A stretch of 64,000 bases of DNA, taken from contig NZ_JACHMX010000001.1 in assembly GCF_014205155.1 (NCBI RefSeq), positions 7,688,001 through 7,752,000 on the forward strand, given 5' to 3'. Source of the DNA: Amycolatopsis umgeniensis. GTDB lineage: Bacteria; Actinomycetota; Actinomycetes; Mycobacteriales; Pseudonocardiaceae. How positions within the stretch are numbered: position 1 is the stretch's first letter; every line of letters begins with the position of its first letter. This document shows, piece by piece, positions 17,551-25,979 of the stretch. A model generated the notes under the pieces. It was given only the letters and a program-made list of their open reading frames with translations, did not search any database and was not told where the DNA came from. The position numbers and the translations under genes are program-made.

Positions 17551-18765
17551 ATGGCGCTGAAGAATCTCGAAGACCTGCTGGGCGAGGACGTCTCAGGCCG
17601 GTATGTACTCGTGCGTTCCGACCTGAACGTCCCGCTCGACGGGGAGACCATCACCGACGACGGCCGCGTCCGCGCGGCCCTGCCGACCCTCAAGCGCCTC
17701 GCCGAGGCGGGCGCGAAGGTGGTCGTCACGGCGCACCTCGGCCGTCCCAAGGGCGAGCCGGACCCGAAGTTCTCGCTCGCGCCCGTCGCCGCGAAGCTCA
17801 CCGAGCTGCTCGGCGTCGACGTCCCGCTGGCGGAAGACCTGGTCGGCGAGTCCGCCAAGGCCACCGTCGCGGGTCTGACAGACGGTCAGGTCGCCCTGCT
17901 GGAGAACGTGCGCTTCGACGCGCGCGAGACCAGCAAGGTCGAGGCGGACCGCCAGGAACTGGCCGCCGAGCTGGCCGCGCTCGTCCCTGGCGGCGCGTTC
18001 GTCTCCGACGGCTTCGGTGTCGTGCACCGCAAGCAGGCTTCGGTCTACGAGATCGCGCGTGCGCTCCCGGCGTATGCGGGCGGTCTGGTGCTGGCCGAGG
18101 TCGAGGTCCTCAAGAAGCTCACCGAGGACCTCGCGCGGCCGTACGTCGTCGTGCTCGGCGGCGCGAAGGTGTCGGACAAGCTGGGCGTGATCGCCAACCT
18201 GCTGACCAAGGTCGACAGGCTGCTCATCGGCGGCGGAATGGCGTACACCTTCCTCAAGGCCCAGGGCCACGAGGTCGGGAACTCGCTGCTGCAGGAGGAC
18301 CAGCTGGACCAGGTCCGCGGCTTCCTCGCCGAGGCGGAGAAGCGCGGTGTCGAGCTGATCCTGCCGGTGGACGTGCTCGCCGCGACGGGCTTCGCCGCCG
18401 ACGCCGAGTTCGACGTCGTCGAGGCGACGGCCATCCCGGCCGACCGCATGGGCCTCGACATCGGCCCGAAGTCCCGTGAGCTGTTCGCGGGCAAGCTGGC
18501 CGACGCCGCGACCGTGTTCTGGAACGGCCCGATGGGCGTGTTCGAGTTCGAGTCCTTCTCCGGCGGCACCCGTGCCGTGGCCGAGGCGCTGGTCAAGAGC
18601 GACGCCTTCACCGTGGTCGGCGGCGGCGACTCCGCCGCGGCCGTGCGGCGGCTCGGCCTCCCCGAGGACGGCTTCTCGCACATCTCGACCGGCGGCGGCG
18701 CGTCGCTGGAGTACCTGGAGGGCAAGGAACTGCCCGGAGTCGCTGTGCTGGGAGAGAACGACTAG
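17551..18765 (+). CDS. pgk: Phosphoglycerate kinase
   Basis: 404 residues, a normal length. The substrate-binding [10 protein letters not shown] and [16 protein letters not shown] lie in the N-domain, and [15 protein letters not shown] and the nucleotide loop [13 protein letters not shown] in the C-domain. It makes ATP from 1,3-bisphosphoglycerate. One usual feature differs: the region normally read as DAFGTAHRAHAS is [12 protein letters not shown]. Its stop overlaps the tpiA GTG by 1 nt, so translational coupling is likely. Confidence 0.97.
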   Translation: MALKNLEDLLGEDVSGRYVLVRSDLNVPLDGETITDDGRVRAALPTLKRLAEAGAKVVVTAHLGRPKGEPDPKFSLAPVAAKLTELLGVDVPLAEDLVGESAKATVAGLTDGQVALLENVRFDARETSKVEADRQELAAELAALVPGGAFVSDGFGVVHRKQASVYEIARALPAYAGGLVLAEVEVLKKLTEDLARPYVVVLGGAKVSDKLGVIANLLTKVDRLLIGGGMAYTFLKAQGHEVGNSLLQEDQLDQVRGFLAEAEKRGVELILPVDVLAATGFAADAEFDVVEATAIPADRMGLDIGPKSRELFAGKLADAATVFWNGPMGVFEFESFSGGTRAVAEALVKSDAFTVVGGGDSAAAVRRLGLPEDGFSHISTGGGASLEYLEGKELPGVAVLGEND

Positions 18766-19550
18766 TGGCGCGCAAACCGCTCATCGCCGGCAACTGGAAG
18801 ATGAACCAGAACCACCTCGAAGCCATCGCGCTGGTTCAGAAGATCGCCTTCGCCCTGCCGGAGAAGTACTACGCGAAGGTCGACGTCGCGGTCCTGCCGC
18901 CGTTCACCGACATCCGCAGCGTCCAGACGCTGACCGACGGCGACAAGCTGTCGCTCACCTACGGCGCCCAGGACCTGTCGCCGCACGACTCCGGTGCCTA
19001 CACCGGTGACGTGTCGGGCCTGATGCTGAAGAAGCTGGGCTGCAGCTTCGTCACCGTCGGGCACTCGGAGCGGCGTGAGTACCACGGCGAGTCCGACGAA
19101 CTGGTCAACAAGAAGGTCAAGGCCGCGCTCAAGCACGGCATCACGCCGATCCTGTGCGTGGGGGAGAAGCTCGAGGTCCGCGAGGCTGGCGAGCACATCG
19201 CCCACACCACGACCCAGCTGGTCGAGGGCCTCAAGGGGCTCAAGAACGAGCAGGTCAAGGACGTCGTCGTCGCTTATGAGCCGGTCTGGGCCATCGGGAC
19301 CGGCAAGGTCGCGACCCCGGCGGACGCCGAGGAGGTGTGCGGAGCCATCCGCGCCACCCTCGCCGAGAAGTATGGTGCCGAGGTCGCATCCTCGGTCCGC
19401 GTGCTCTACGGCGGCTCGGCGAAGGCCAACAACATCAGTGACCTCGTCGCGTGCGAGAACATCGATGGTGCCCTCGTCGGTGGTGCGAGCCTGGATGGTG
19501 ACGAGTTCACCAAACTCTGCGCACTCGCCGCGGGCGGGCCCCTGCCCTGA
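18765..19550 (+). CDS. tpiA: Triosephosphate isomerase
   Basis: 261 residues from a GTG that shares its G with the pgk stop. Catalytic residues are visible: Lys in GNWKMN, His in [11 protein letters not shown], and Glu in [13 protein letters not shown]. The phosphate loop is [11 protein letters not shown]. It interconverts dihydroxyacetone phosphate and glyceraldehyde-3-phosphate. It is the last of the glycolytic trio and is followed by a 139-nt gap and secG. Confidence 0.97.
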   Translation: MARKPLIAGNWKMNQNHLEAIALVQKIAFALPEKYYAKVDVAVLPPFTDIRSVQTLTDGDKLSLTYGAQDLSPHDSGAYTGDVSGLMLKKLGCSFVTVGHSERREYHGESDELVNKKVKAALKHGITPILCVGEKLEVREAGEHIAHTTTQLVEGLKGLKNEQVKDVVVAYEPVWAIGTGKVATPADAEEVCGAIRATLAEKYGAEVASSVRVLYGGSAKANNISDLVACENIDGALVGGASLDGDEFTKLCALAAGGPLP

Positions 19551-19625
19551 TCGGGGCACCTACCGGGTAACCTGGGTATCCGGTCCGTCACACAGCAGTG
19601 GACGAGTCCAGGAGTACGGTGTGTC

Positions 19626-19646
19626 CTGGCGGTCAAGAGCCGCCAG
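19626..19646 (+). terminator. Hairpin between tpiA and secG
   Basis: CTGGCGG (19626-19632) pairs exactly with CCGCCAG (19640-19646) around a 7-nt loop and is followed by CACGCACCGTTTTC. It could be a weak terminator for gap-pgk-tpiA or part of the secG leader. Confidence 0.35.
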
Positions 19647-19689
19647 CACGCACCGTTTTCCTGCATTCTCCAAGAGCGCAGAGGATGAC

Positions 19690-19920
19690 ATGAAGCTGTT
19701 CCTGCAAATCCTGTTGATCGCCTCCAGCTTTTTCCTGGTGGTCGCCGTGTTGCTGCACCGCGGCCGTGGTGGCGGTCTGTCTTCGCTGTTCGGTGGCGGT
19801 ATGCAGTCGAGCCTCTCCGGCTCGAGCGTGGCCGAGAAGAACCTCGACCGGATCACGCTGCTGCTGGGCGCGGTGTGGCTGATCAGCATCATCGGCCTCG
19901 GGCTCCTGCTCAAGGTCTGA
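19690..19920 (+). CDS. secG: Preprotein translocase subunit SecG
   Basis: 76 residues with two membrane helices (about 4-22 and 55-73) joined by a Gly/Ser-rich loop with LLHRGRGGGLSSLFGGG, the SecG signature. It assists SecYE during export in the plasma membrane. The position after tpiA is conserved in mycobacteria (Rv1440). It starts at ATG 19690; GAGGATGAC gives a modest ribosome site. Confidence 0.93.
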   Translation: MKLFLQILLIASSFFLVVAVLLHRGRGGGLSSLFGGGMQSSLSGSSVAEKNLDRITLLLGAVWLISIIGLGLLLKV

Positions 19921-19942
19921 TCGATCCAGGTGTTTCGGCGTG

Positions 19943-19974
19943 CCTATGGGGGGCGCGCCGCCGATCCCTATAGG
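19943..19974 (+). promoter_or_regulatory. Inverted repeat just upstream of rbpA
   Basis: CCTATGGGG (19943-19951) and CCCTATAGG (19966-19974) are complementary at eight of nine positions and end 11 nt before the rbpA ATG. It may be an operator or a hairpin in the rbpA leader that affects translation. No direct evidence separates these. Confidence 0.35.
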
Positions 19975-19985
19975 TGTGAGGATTC

Positions 19986-20327
19986 ATGGTTGGCGGTAAC
20001 GCGATTCGGGGCACCCGTGTGGGTGCCGGACCTTCGGGCGAATCGGAACGGGGTGAGTCGGCGCCGCGGCGCCGCATTTCCTACTGGTGTGCCAACAGGC
20101 ACGAGGCGCAGCCGTCGTTCTCGATGGACGCCGAGATTCCCGAAGAGTGGGACTGCCCACGCTGCGGGCTTCCGGGTGGGCAGGACGAAAAGAACCCGCC
20201 TGCCGCGCCGCGGACCGAGCCTTACAAGACCCACCTTGCTTACGTGAAGGAACGGCGTTCCGACGCCGACGGCGAGGCCATCCTCGCCGAGGCGCTGGAG
20301 CGGTTGCGCCAGCGCCGGGAGATCTAG
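19986..20327 (+). CDS. rbpA: RNA polymerase-binding protein RbpA
   Basis: 113 residues. The Zn-binding core is visible as YWCANRHEAQPSF followed by EEWDCPRCGLPGG. The basic linker lies upstream (SAPRRRIS) and the sigma-interacting C-terminal helix is LAEALERLRQRR. RbpA binds RNA polymerase and the principal sigma factor and stabilises promoter opening in actinobacteria. It is the last plus-strand gene of this block and ends 8 nt from the convergent kinase gene. Confidence 0.95.
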   Translation: MVGGNAIRGTRVGAGPSGESERGESAPRRRISYWCANRHEAQPSFSMDAEIPEEWDCPRCGLPGGQDEKNPPAAPRTEPYKTHLAYVKERRSDADGEAILAEALERLRQRREI

Positions 20328-20334
20328 CCTTCGC

Positions 20335-21537
20335 TCACCGGTCGAGCGGGTACCGGGCACGCACCCGGAACCCGCCGTCCTCGGTGTCGGCGGTCTCGAA
20401 GCTCCCACCCAGCAGTCGAGCGCGTTCGGCCAGCCCGGTCAGCCCGTGCCCTCCCGAGGGCAGGGCCGAACCGGGCGTCCGAGCGCGCTCGTTGCGTATT
20501 TCGACCTTGAGCGAACCGTGCTCGCCCTGGATCCGGATGGTCGCGGTGGCCCCCGGTGCGTGTTTGTGCACGTTGGTCAGGCATTCCTGCACCGTGCGAT
20601 AGGCCGCCGCCGAAACCTGACTCGGCAGGAGGTCGGGGATCCGCTCGACGGTGAGGTGCACCGGGACGTCCGAGCCGCGGATCAGCCGGTCGAGTTCGTT
20701 GATCCCCGGCCGCGGCCCGTCGTCCTCGGAGCCCGAACGCAGGACGCTGACGAGGGAGCGCAGTTCTTCGAGTGTCTTGGTGCTCAGCTTCCGGATGACC
20801 AGCGCGGTTTCGAGCGAACGCGGGTCGGTGGTCTGTGCCTGCAGCGCGCCGGCCTGCATCGCGATCAGCGTGATCTGGTGCGAGACGACGTCGTGCATCT
20901 CCCGCGCGAGGCGGGCGCGTTCCTCCGCGCGGACGGCGTCAGCGTGGAAGCGGCGCTCACGGTCGCGGCTGGCGGCGAGTTCGGAGAGCTTCTGCGAGAT
21001 CTCGGTCCGCGCTCCGATGAGCAGGCCGATGGCCACCGGCATCCCGGCGACGATGACGCCGTAGATCCCGTCCAGGACGTGTTCGCGCCAGCTGAGCTCG
21101 ACGAAGTCGGCCAGCGGCCACTGGACGAACCGGCAGGTGAAAACGAGCGCGAACCCGGTCCAGGTCTGCCAGTGCATCTGCTTGCGGGTGGCGAGGAAGC
21201 CGAGCGCGATCATCGCGGCCAGCTGGGACCACCCCGCCAGGAAGCCGGGGACGGTGACGATCACCGCGAGGAACGGCAGTTTGCGGCGGAAGGCGAGGCC
21301 GAGGCAAGCGGCGCCGGACAGGTAGATCGAGTACGGCTGGGCCTTCTCGGGGATCACCAGCCAGACGTCGAGTGCGGCGAGGAAGATCGCGAGCGTGTCG
21401 ACGCCCAGCGCGACCAGCGCCGGGCGTTTGATCTTGGCGAACGACATGACCCCGGCGGCACGGCGCATCCGGTCGGCGGCGTCCGCTCCGGAGCCGCCCA
21501 CCGAGATACCTGGCATCGAGAGACCCTCTGTGCTCAT
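20335..21537 (-). CDS. Orphan NarL-type sensor histidine kinase (HisKA_3)
   Basis: 400 residues if ATG 21537 is used (GAGGTC precedes it; a GTG at 21552 is possible). About five membrane segments span residues 40-175. A short linker leads to the HisKA_3 dimerisation domain with His215 in RLAREMHDVVSHQITLI. The ATP-binding domain has YRTVQECLTNVHKHAPG and a HGLTGLAERARLLGG box. It should phosphorylate a LuxR-type response regulator, but no regulator gene is adjacent, so the partner lies elsewhere. It is convergent with rbpA with an 8-nt gap. Confidence 0.9.
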   Translation of the reverse strand: MSTEGLSMPGISVGGSGADAADRMRRAAGVMSFAKIKRPALVALGVDTLAIFLAALDVWLVIPEKAQPYSIYLSGAACLGLAFRRKLPFLAVIVTVPGFLAGWSQLAAMIALGFLATRKQMHWQTWTGFALVFTCRFVQWPLADFVELSWREHVLDGIYGVIVAGMPVAIGLLIGARTEISQKLSELAASRDRERRFHADAVRAEERARLAREMHDVVSHQITLIAMQAGALQAQTTDPRSLETALVIRKLSTKTLEELRSLVSVLRSGSEDDGPRPGINELDRLIRGSDVPVHLTVERIPDLLPSQVSAAAYRTVQECLTNVHKHAPGATATIRIQGEHGSLKVEIRNERARTPGSALPSGGHGLTGLAERARLLGGSFETADTEDGGFRVRARYPLDR

Positions 21538-21738
21538 CGCTGGCGACCTCACTCGTCTTGTGGACTTGAATGAAGAGACGTGTTCTTCGCCCGATCGGGA
21601 CGCGCAGGAACGAACAAATGTGCGGATGCTAACGGGTGGATGTACCAGGACGGTAAGTTTCCCCCAGTCGGGCTAGCGACTGTACGGTCACTGTCCGTTC
21701 TGCGGACAAGTGCATGAACGTTCGGTCGGTCGGATCCA

Positions 21739-21769
21739 CACCGGACCACTCGGGCGGAGTGGTCCGGTG
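21739..21769. repeat. Perfect 13-bp hairpin upstream of the orphan kinase
   Basis: CACCGGACCACTC (21739-21751) pairs exactly with GAGTGGTCCGGTG (21757-21769) around GGGCG. It lies in the 365-nt gene-free stretch between the kinase start (21537) and the end of the ATPase gene (21903). It may terminate read-through from the ATPase gene or act in the kinase leader. A small 6-bp hairpin (TGTCCG/CGGACA, about 21689-21705) lies beside it. Confidence 0.5.
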
Positions 21770-21856
21770 ATCACTTCGACGAGTGAGCGGACCGGCTCTG
21801 ACGGTGAAACCGGTGAGAGTTGATCTATGTCACTTTTCGCGTTCGGACGGTGATGT

Positions 21857-21909
21857 TCCGTGAAAGCCCCCATCGCTACCTTCAGAGTAGGGAAGGAGGC
21901 CTTCACGGA
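21857..21909. terminator. 3'-end palindrome overlapping a stop codon
   Basis: The arms TCCGTGAARGCC... (21857-21879) and 21887-21909 pair with about five mismatches. The right arm includes 21903-21905, the TGA stop of the minus-strand ATPase gene, so the palindrome supplies that stop. It belongs to the same family as 2403-2459, 24156-24210 and 38297-38351. Confidence 0.6.
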
Positions 21910-23705
21910 CTTCCGCCAGCGGAGTGTCGTGTGGAGCCCGCGCCGAGGAAACGTTCCGCGAGCAGGGTGATGCCGTGATCGAGCCGCCGGAAGTAGGTGG
22001 CCCGGCTCAGATGCAGCCGGGTGGCGGCGCCGAGGTGGTTCGTCCGCCTGCGGAGGTAATAGGCGTGCAGGACGCGTCCGGCCTGTGCCGTCGCCGGTTC
22101 GCCGGACGCGATCAGTTCGTCGATCGCGGTGACGAGGAGAGCGCGCAGCCCCTCCGCCCCGCCGACGCCCGGGAGCGCGGTCAACGGGCTGTCCGCGAGC
22201 CGGGCCGGATCGTGGAGTAGCGCCAGTGCCTTTTTGACCTGGCCGGTGTACCAGCGAGGGCCGGGGCCCGGCGTCGCCGATCCCAGCGCCGACAACCGGT
22301 CGAGCCAGGCGGGCAGCTCCGCGGGAGTGAACCGGTGGTGATAGATCTCGGACCGGCGGCCGCAGTCGTAAGGATCGTGGCGCGCGTCCCCGTGGTGGGC
22401 GAAGCCGAACCGTCTCGCGAGCCGCTGGTACTCGGGCCACGGCGTCGCGATGATCGCCCGGCCCTCGGAGACCCCCGAAATCAGGATGTGCCGCAGGAGC
22501 GCGGCGTGCGACGCCGGCCGGTCCTGCTCGCTGATCGCCAGTCCGACGAACACGCCGCCGGGGCTGTCGGTGAGATCGGCGGTGTGCTGCTGGACGATCG
22601 GCTCGATGGCGGCGATGGACTCTTCGGTGATCCGGGGGATGTAGGTCATGCCCACCGGGTGGTCGTCGGGGTCGCAGACGAGGTGGAAGCCGTCGGCGCC
22701 GTGGGTGAGCCACGTGTCCAGCAGCCGCTCGCAGCGGCCCGTGTCGAGTTCGCCGCGCCGCGCCCAAGCGTGGACGAGTTCTCCGATGCGGTCGTGGTCT
22801 TCGCGTTCCGCCGGGCGGACGCGGGGGGAGTGGACGCCGGTGGGGAACAGCGCCTGCCTGACCTCGGGGTCGTCGCTGAGGAAGAGGGAATGCCCGATCA
22901 GCGCGTCGCGAGTGGGCCCGTCGGCCGTTGTCGCGAGCAGGTGCCGGTTCCTCGTGACCGCCTTGGCGAGCGCGGCACGGCGCGCGACCGGTCTCCGCCA
23001 GCGATGCTTGAGGTCGAGCAGGGCCTGGAAGGGGTCGATCACGGCGAGACCGGTGGCGGTGGCGGTGACCAGGCTCAGATCGGACACCGCGGCGAACCAG
23101 TCCTGATCGCGGGGCGCCTCGACCAGTTCGGCCAGCAGCTCCTCGTCGCCGTAGCCGACTACGGCGAGCGCGTCGAGCAGCTTCCCGGTGGTCCCGTCCT
23201 GCGGTTCGGACCGGAGCCGGGCGAGGATCTCCCGCAGCGCTTGATCGGCGAGCGCCCCCGGGACGGCCGCGCTGACCGGCTTCCGCAGCGCCTGGCACAG
23301 ACAGCGCGCGACCAGCGGCAGACCACCGGACAGGCGGACGACGACGTCGACATCGGCGGCGCGGGAGATGCCGTGCCGCTCCGCCAGCGTGCGGATCTCC
23401 GCGTTCTCCCAGCGGGGTAGTTCGACGGTCACGTCGGCGAAGGGAAGTGGACGGCGGCTCGCGACCACCGTCGGCGTACCGACGAGGGTCGCCACCGCGC
23501 CGGGGTGGTCGGCGCCGTCGACGACCGCGGCGGAGCCGGGATTCTCGAGCATCCAGGGTGTCCTGGTCAGGGCGGTGAGCACGGTCGTCTTGCCGACTCC
23601 GAGCGGTCCGGTCAGGTTCACCACGGCGCTCCGGCCGCTCTTCAGTAGCCCGACGATGTCCCGCAGCACGGTTTCCTGCGCAGGTCTCAGCGATTCGGCG
23701 CCCAT
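21903..23705 (-). CDS. P-loop ATPase / GNAT-like / HTH fusion protein, function unknown
   Basis: 600 residues. The N-terminal part is an AAA/STAND-like ATPase: Walker A GPLGVGKTT at residues 33-41, a later LSGGLPLVARCLCQAL typical of STAND arms, then helices. Around residues 305-450 a GNAT-like fold appears (VRPAEREDHDRIGELV, FHLVCDPDDHPVGMTYI, YQRLARRFGFAHHGDARHDP). The C-terminal 60 residues (YYLRRRTNHLGAATRLHLSRATYFRRLDH) look like a helix-turn-helix. It is probably a cytoplasmic signal-dependent regulator. A small secreted-protein gene lies upstream on the same strand. The domain boundaries and the GNAT call are my reading, not a database hit. Confidence 0.6.
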   Translation of the reverse strand: MGAESLRPAQETVLRDIVGLLKSGRSAVVNLTGPLGVGKTTVLTALTRTPWMLENPGSAAVVDGADHPGAVATLVGTPTVVASRRPLPFADVTVELPRWENAEIRTLAERHGISRAADVDVVVRLSGGLPLVARCLCQALRKPVSAAVPGALADQALREILARLRSEPQDGTTGKLLDALAVVGYGDEELLAELVEAPRDQDWFAAVSDLSLVTATATGLAVIDPFQALLDLKHRWRRPVARRAALAKAVTRNRHLLATTADGPTRDALIGHSLFLSDDPEVRQALFPTGVHSPRVRPAEREDHDRIGELVHAWARRGELDTGRCERLLDTWLTHGADGFHLVCDPDDHPVGMTYIPRITEESIAAIEPIVQQHTADLTDSPGGVFVGLAISEQDRPASHAALLRHILISGVSEGRAIIATPWPEYQRLARRFGFAHHGDARHDPYDCGRRSEIYHHRFTPAELPAWLDRLSALGSATPGPGPRWYTGQVKKALALLHDPARLADSPLTALPGVGGAEGLRALLVTAIDELIASGEPATAQAGRVLHAYYLRRRTNHLGAATRLHLSRATYFRRLDHGITLLAERFLGAGSTRHSAGGSP

Positions 23706-23844
23706 GATGAGTCCCCCTCGACGATGAAGCGTCCGAGAAGGGGATCTTCACCCGAGCGCGGTGGGTTACCGCTTCGGGGCGCGCTCACTCGATCGGCCGA
23801 ACGGCCCGCCGGGCATCCCCGGCGGGCCGTCCGGACCGGTTCGG

Positions 23845-24063
23845 TCAGCCGCCGGTGCAGTCCCACAGGTGGGTGACGTTGCCGTCGCCGTCGATCCAGT
23901 AGCCCATGTAGCGGCACTGGTAACCGCTCGGTGCGGCCTTGTCGGCCGTGGCGACGGTCGTCGTCGCGTCGAGCGTTCCGGCCGAAGCGGGCGCCTGGGC
24001 CAGCATCAGACCGCCGAAGACCGCGGCACCCGCCAGGACGCCGTTCCTGATTCGTCGAAGCAT
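23845..24063 (-). CDS. Small secreted peptide
   Basis: 72 residues from ATG 24063, preceded by GAGAGGGGAACC. A signal peptide (MLRRIRNGVLAGAAVFGG ... APASAG) is followed by a mature part of about 40 residues with two Cys (YQCRYMGYW and LWDCTGG), so a single disulfide is likely. No family was recognised. An upstream in-frame start is poor because it would bury the signal peptide. Confidence 0.65.
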   Translation of the reverse strand: MLRRIRNGVLAGAAVFGGLMLAQAPASAGTLDATTTVATADKAAPSGYQCRYMGYWIDGDGNVTHLWDCTGG

Positions 24064-24155
24064 TGTGGTTCCCCTCTCGTATTCGTCGAGCGAGGAAAAC
24101 GCTAGCGAGGGACGGGCGCTCCGGAGTCTCACGCGAGTCTCAAGCTCAGCCTGTC

Positions 24156-24210
24156 GCGCGTGAAGGCCCCCTTCCCTCGGCTCAGCCGAGGGAAGGGGGC
24201 CTTCACGCGC
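24156..24210. terminator. Perfect 55-nt palindrome just after pgl
   Basis: Every base of the 27-nt arms (24156-24182 and 24184-24210) pairs. The core is GTGAAGGCCCCCTTCCCTCG and the centre is nearly loop-free. It starts 6 nt beyond the pgl stop and so ends the tkt-to-pgl operon. It is the cleanest member of the GTGAAGG/CCTTCAC palindrome family. Confidence 0.75.
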
Positions 24211-24216
24211 TAAAGG

Positions 24217-24972
24217 TCAGGCAGACGGGGTCTGATAGACCTTCGTGAGCTTCGAGGCGGAGCCCTGGTCCAGCAGCCAGAGCGTGCGACGGCTGCCGCG
24301 TGCTCCCGCCACCGGGATCTGGACCTCGCCCGCACCGGCCAGCGCCTGCGCGACGGCGTCCGCCTTGGCCTCGCCGCCGGTGACCAGCCAGATGTCCTGC
24401 GCGCGACGGATCGCGGGCAGGGTCAGCGAGATCCGGGTCGGCGGCGGTTTCGGGCAGTCGCGGACCGCGACGACCGAACGCTCCTTCTCGTACACCGCCG
24501 GGCTCTCGGGGAAGATCGAGGCGGTGTGCCCCTCCCCGCCGAGACCCAGCAGCATGATGTCGAACGCCGGAACCTCGTCGGTCAGCACCTCGGCGTAGGC
24601 CGCTGCCGCCGCGTCGACGTCGTCGCCGAACTCGCCGTCCGACGGTGCCATGGCGTGCACCCGCTTCGGGTCGAGCGGGACGTGGTCGAGCAGCGCCTCG
24701 CGGGCCTGCTTCTCGTTGCGTTCGTCCGAGTCCGCCGGGACGAAGCGCTCGTCGCCCCAGTAGATGTCGAGACGCGACCAGTCGATGGCGTCACGAGCAC
24801 TGGAGTCGCGCAGTTCCCGGAGGATCCCGATCCCGGTGCCGCCGCCGGTGAGCACCACCGAAGCGGAACCCTTGGCCGCCTGGACGTCCACGATCCGGGT
24901 GACCAGCCGCGCCGCCGCGGCGGCGGCCAGGAGGTCCGGGTTCCGGTAGACGACGACCTCGGTCTTGCTCAT
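24217..24972 (-). CDS. pgl: 6-phosphogluconolactonase
   Basis: 251 residues of the DevB/SOL class (NagB-like fold). Motifs are VVLTGGGTGIGILREL, DWSRLDIYWGDERFVP, DIMLLGLGGEGHTASIFP and WLVTGGEAKADAV. It hydrolyses 6-phosphogluconolactone in the oxidative pentose phosphate pathway. It is last in the tkt-tal-pgi-zwf-opcA-pgl operon; its ATG overlaps the opcA stop by 4 nt (ATGA). Confidence 0.95.
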   Translation of the reverse strand: MSKTEVVVYRNPDLLAAAAAARLVTRIVDVQAAKGSASVVLTGGGTGIGILRELRDSSARDAIDWSRLDIYWGDERFVPADSDERNEKQAREALLDHVPLDPKRVHAMAPSDGEFGDDVDAAAAAYAEVLTDEVPAFDIMLLGLGGEGHTASIFPESPAVYEKERSVVAVRDCPKPPPTRISLTLPAIRRAQDIWLVTGGEAKADAVAQALAGAGEVQIPVAGARGSRRTLWLLDQGSASKLTKVYQTPSA

Positions 24973-25979
24973 GAGGTGGCCTTCTTCGAAGCGGCGACAG
25001 GGGCCTTCTTCTTGGAAGCGGCCGGAGCCGCCTTCTTCGCCGGAGCGGCCTTGGCCGCCGTTCCCGACGAGATCTTGGAGAGCCCGTTCAGCGAAGCCTC
25101 GTAGACCTCGTCCGGGTCGAGCCGTCGCAGCTCCTCGATCAGGCAGTCCTTGTTGTCCCGCCGCTGCAGGGCGATCCGGCGCGTCGGCTGGCCGGGCTGG
25201 GTCAGCGTGCCGACCCGCCCGTCCGGCCGGTGCAGTTCCACCGGGCCGGAGCGCCGCTCCAGCGTCACCGAGATGATGCCCGCGGCGCCGGTGCTCTTGA
25301 CCCGCTTCACCGGCACCTTGAGGTACTCGGCCAGCCAGCCCGCGAGCAGCTCTGTCGACGGCGAGTCGGCCTCGCCGGTCACTGTCGCCCCGGTGACCTT
25401 CTCATGCGGCGGAAGGTCCAAAGCGGACACCAGCTGCGCGCGCCAGCTGGTCAGCCGCGTCCACGCCAGGTCGGTGTCACCCTCCACATAGGACTTCGCC
25501 CGGGTGGTGAGTGCCCGCACCGGTGCCTTTTCCGCGGCGGAGTCGGTGATCCGGCGCTGGGCCAGCTCGCCGAGCGGGTCCTTGGCCGGAGCCTTGGGAC
25601 CGGTGCCGGGCCACCAGGTGACGATCGGCGCGTCCGGCAGGAGCAGCGGCACGACCGCGCTCTGCCCCTGCGCGGCGAGCGGGCCGTAGAGCCGCAGCAC
25701 GATGACCTCGCTCGCGCCGGCGTCGCCGCCGACCCGGATCTGGCCGTCGATCCGCGGCGCCGCCGTCCGCGCGCCCTTGGCCACCACGATCACCCGCGAG
25801 GGGTGCTCCCGGCTGGCCTCGTTGGCGGCTTCGATCGCCTCTTCGAGTTTGTCGTCGTCGTCGGCCACTATGACCAGCGTCAGCACCCGGCCGAGCGCCA
25901 CCTGCCCGCCCTGTTCGCGGATCTCGACGAGTTTCTTGTTCAGCTGCGACGTCGTGGTCGACGGCAGGTCGATGATCAC
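24969..25979 (-). CDS. opcA: Glucose-6-phosphate dehydrogenase assembly protein OpcA
   Basis: 336 residues from GTG 25979 (CTGGAGG upstream; its GTGA overlaps the zwf stop). The N-terminal MIIDLPSTTTSQLNKKL and the central VPLLLPDAPIVTWWPGTGP are typical of OpcA, which promotes assembly and activity of Zwf in actinobacteria and cyanobacteria. The last 35 residues are a low-complexity Ala/Lys tail (AAPAKKAAPAASKKKAP) not needed for the fold and possibly nucleic-acid binding. Upstream in-frame codons to 26039 overlap zwf and are not needed. Confidence 0.93.
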   Translation of the reverse strand: MIIDLPSTTTSQLNKKLVEIREQGGQVALGRVLTLVIVADDDDKLEEAIEAANEASREHPSRVIVVAKGARTAAPRIDGQIRVGGDAGASEVIVLRLYGPLAAQGQSAVVPLLLPDAPIVTWWPGTGPKAPAKDPLGELAQRRITDSAAEKAPVRALTTRAKSYVEGDTDLAWTRLTSWRAQLVSALDLPPHEKVTGATVTGEADSPSTELLAGWLAEYLKVPVKRVKSTGAAGIISVTLERRSGPVELHRPDGRVGTLTQPGQPTRRIALQRRDNKDCLIEELRRLDPDEVYEASLNGLSKISSGTAAKAAPAKKAAPAASKKKAPVAASKKATS

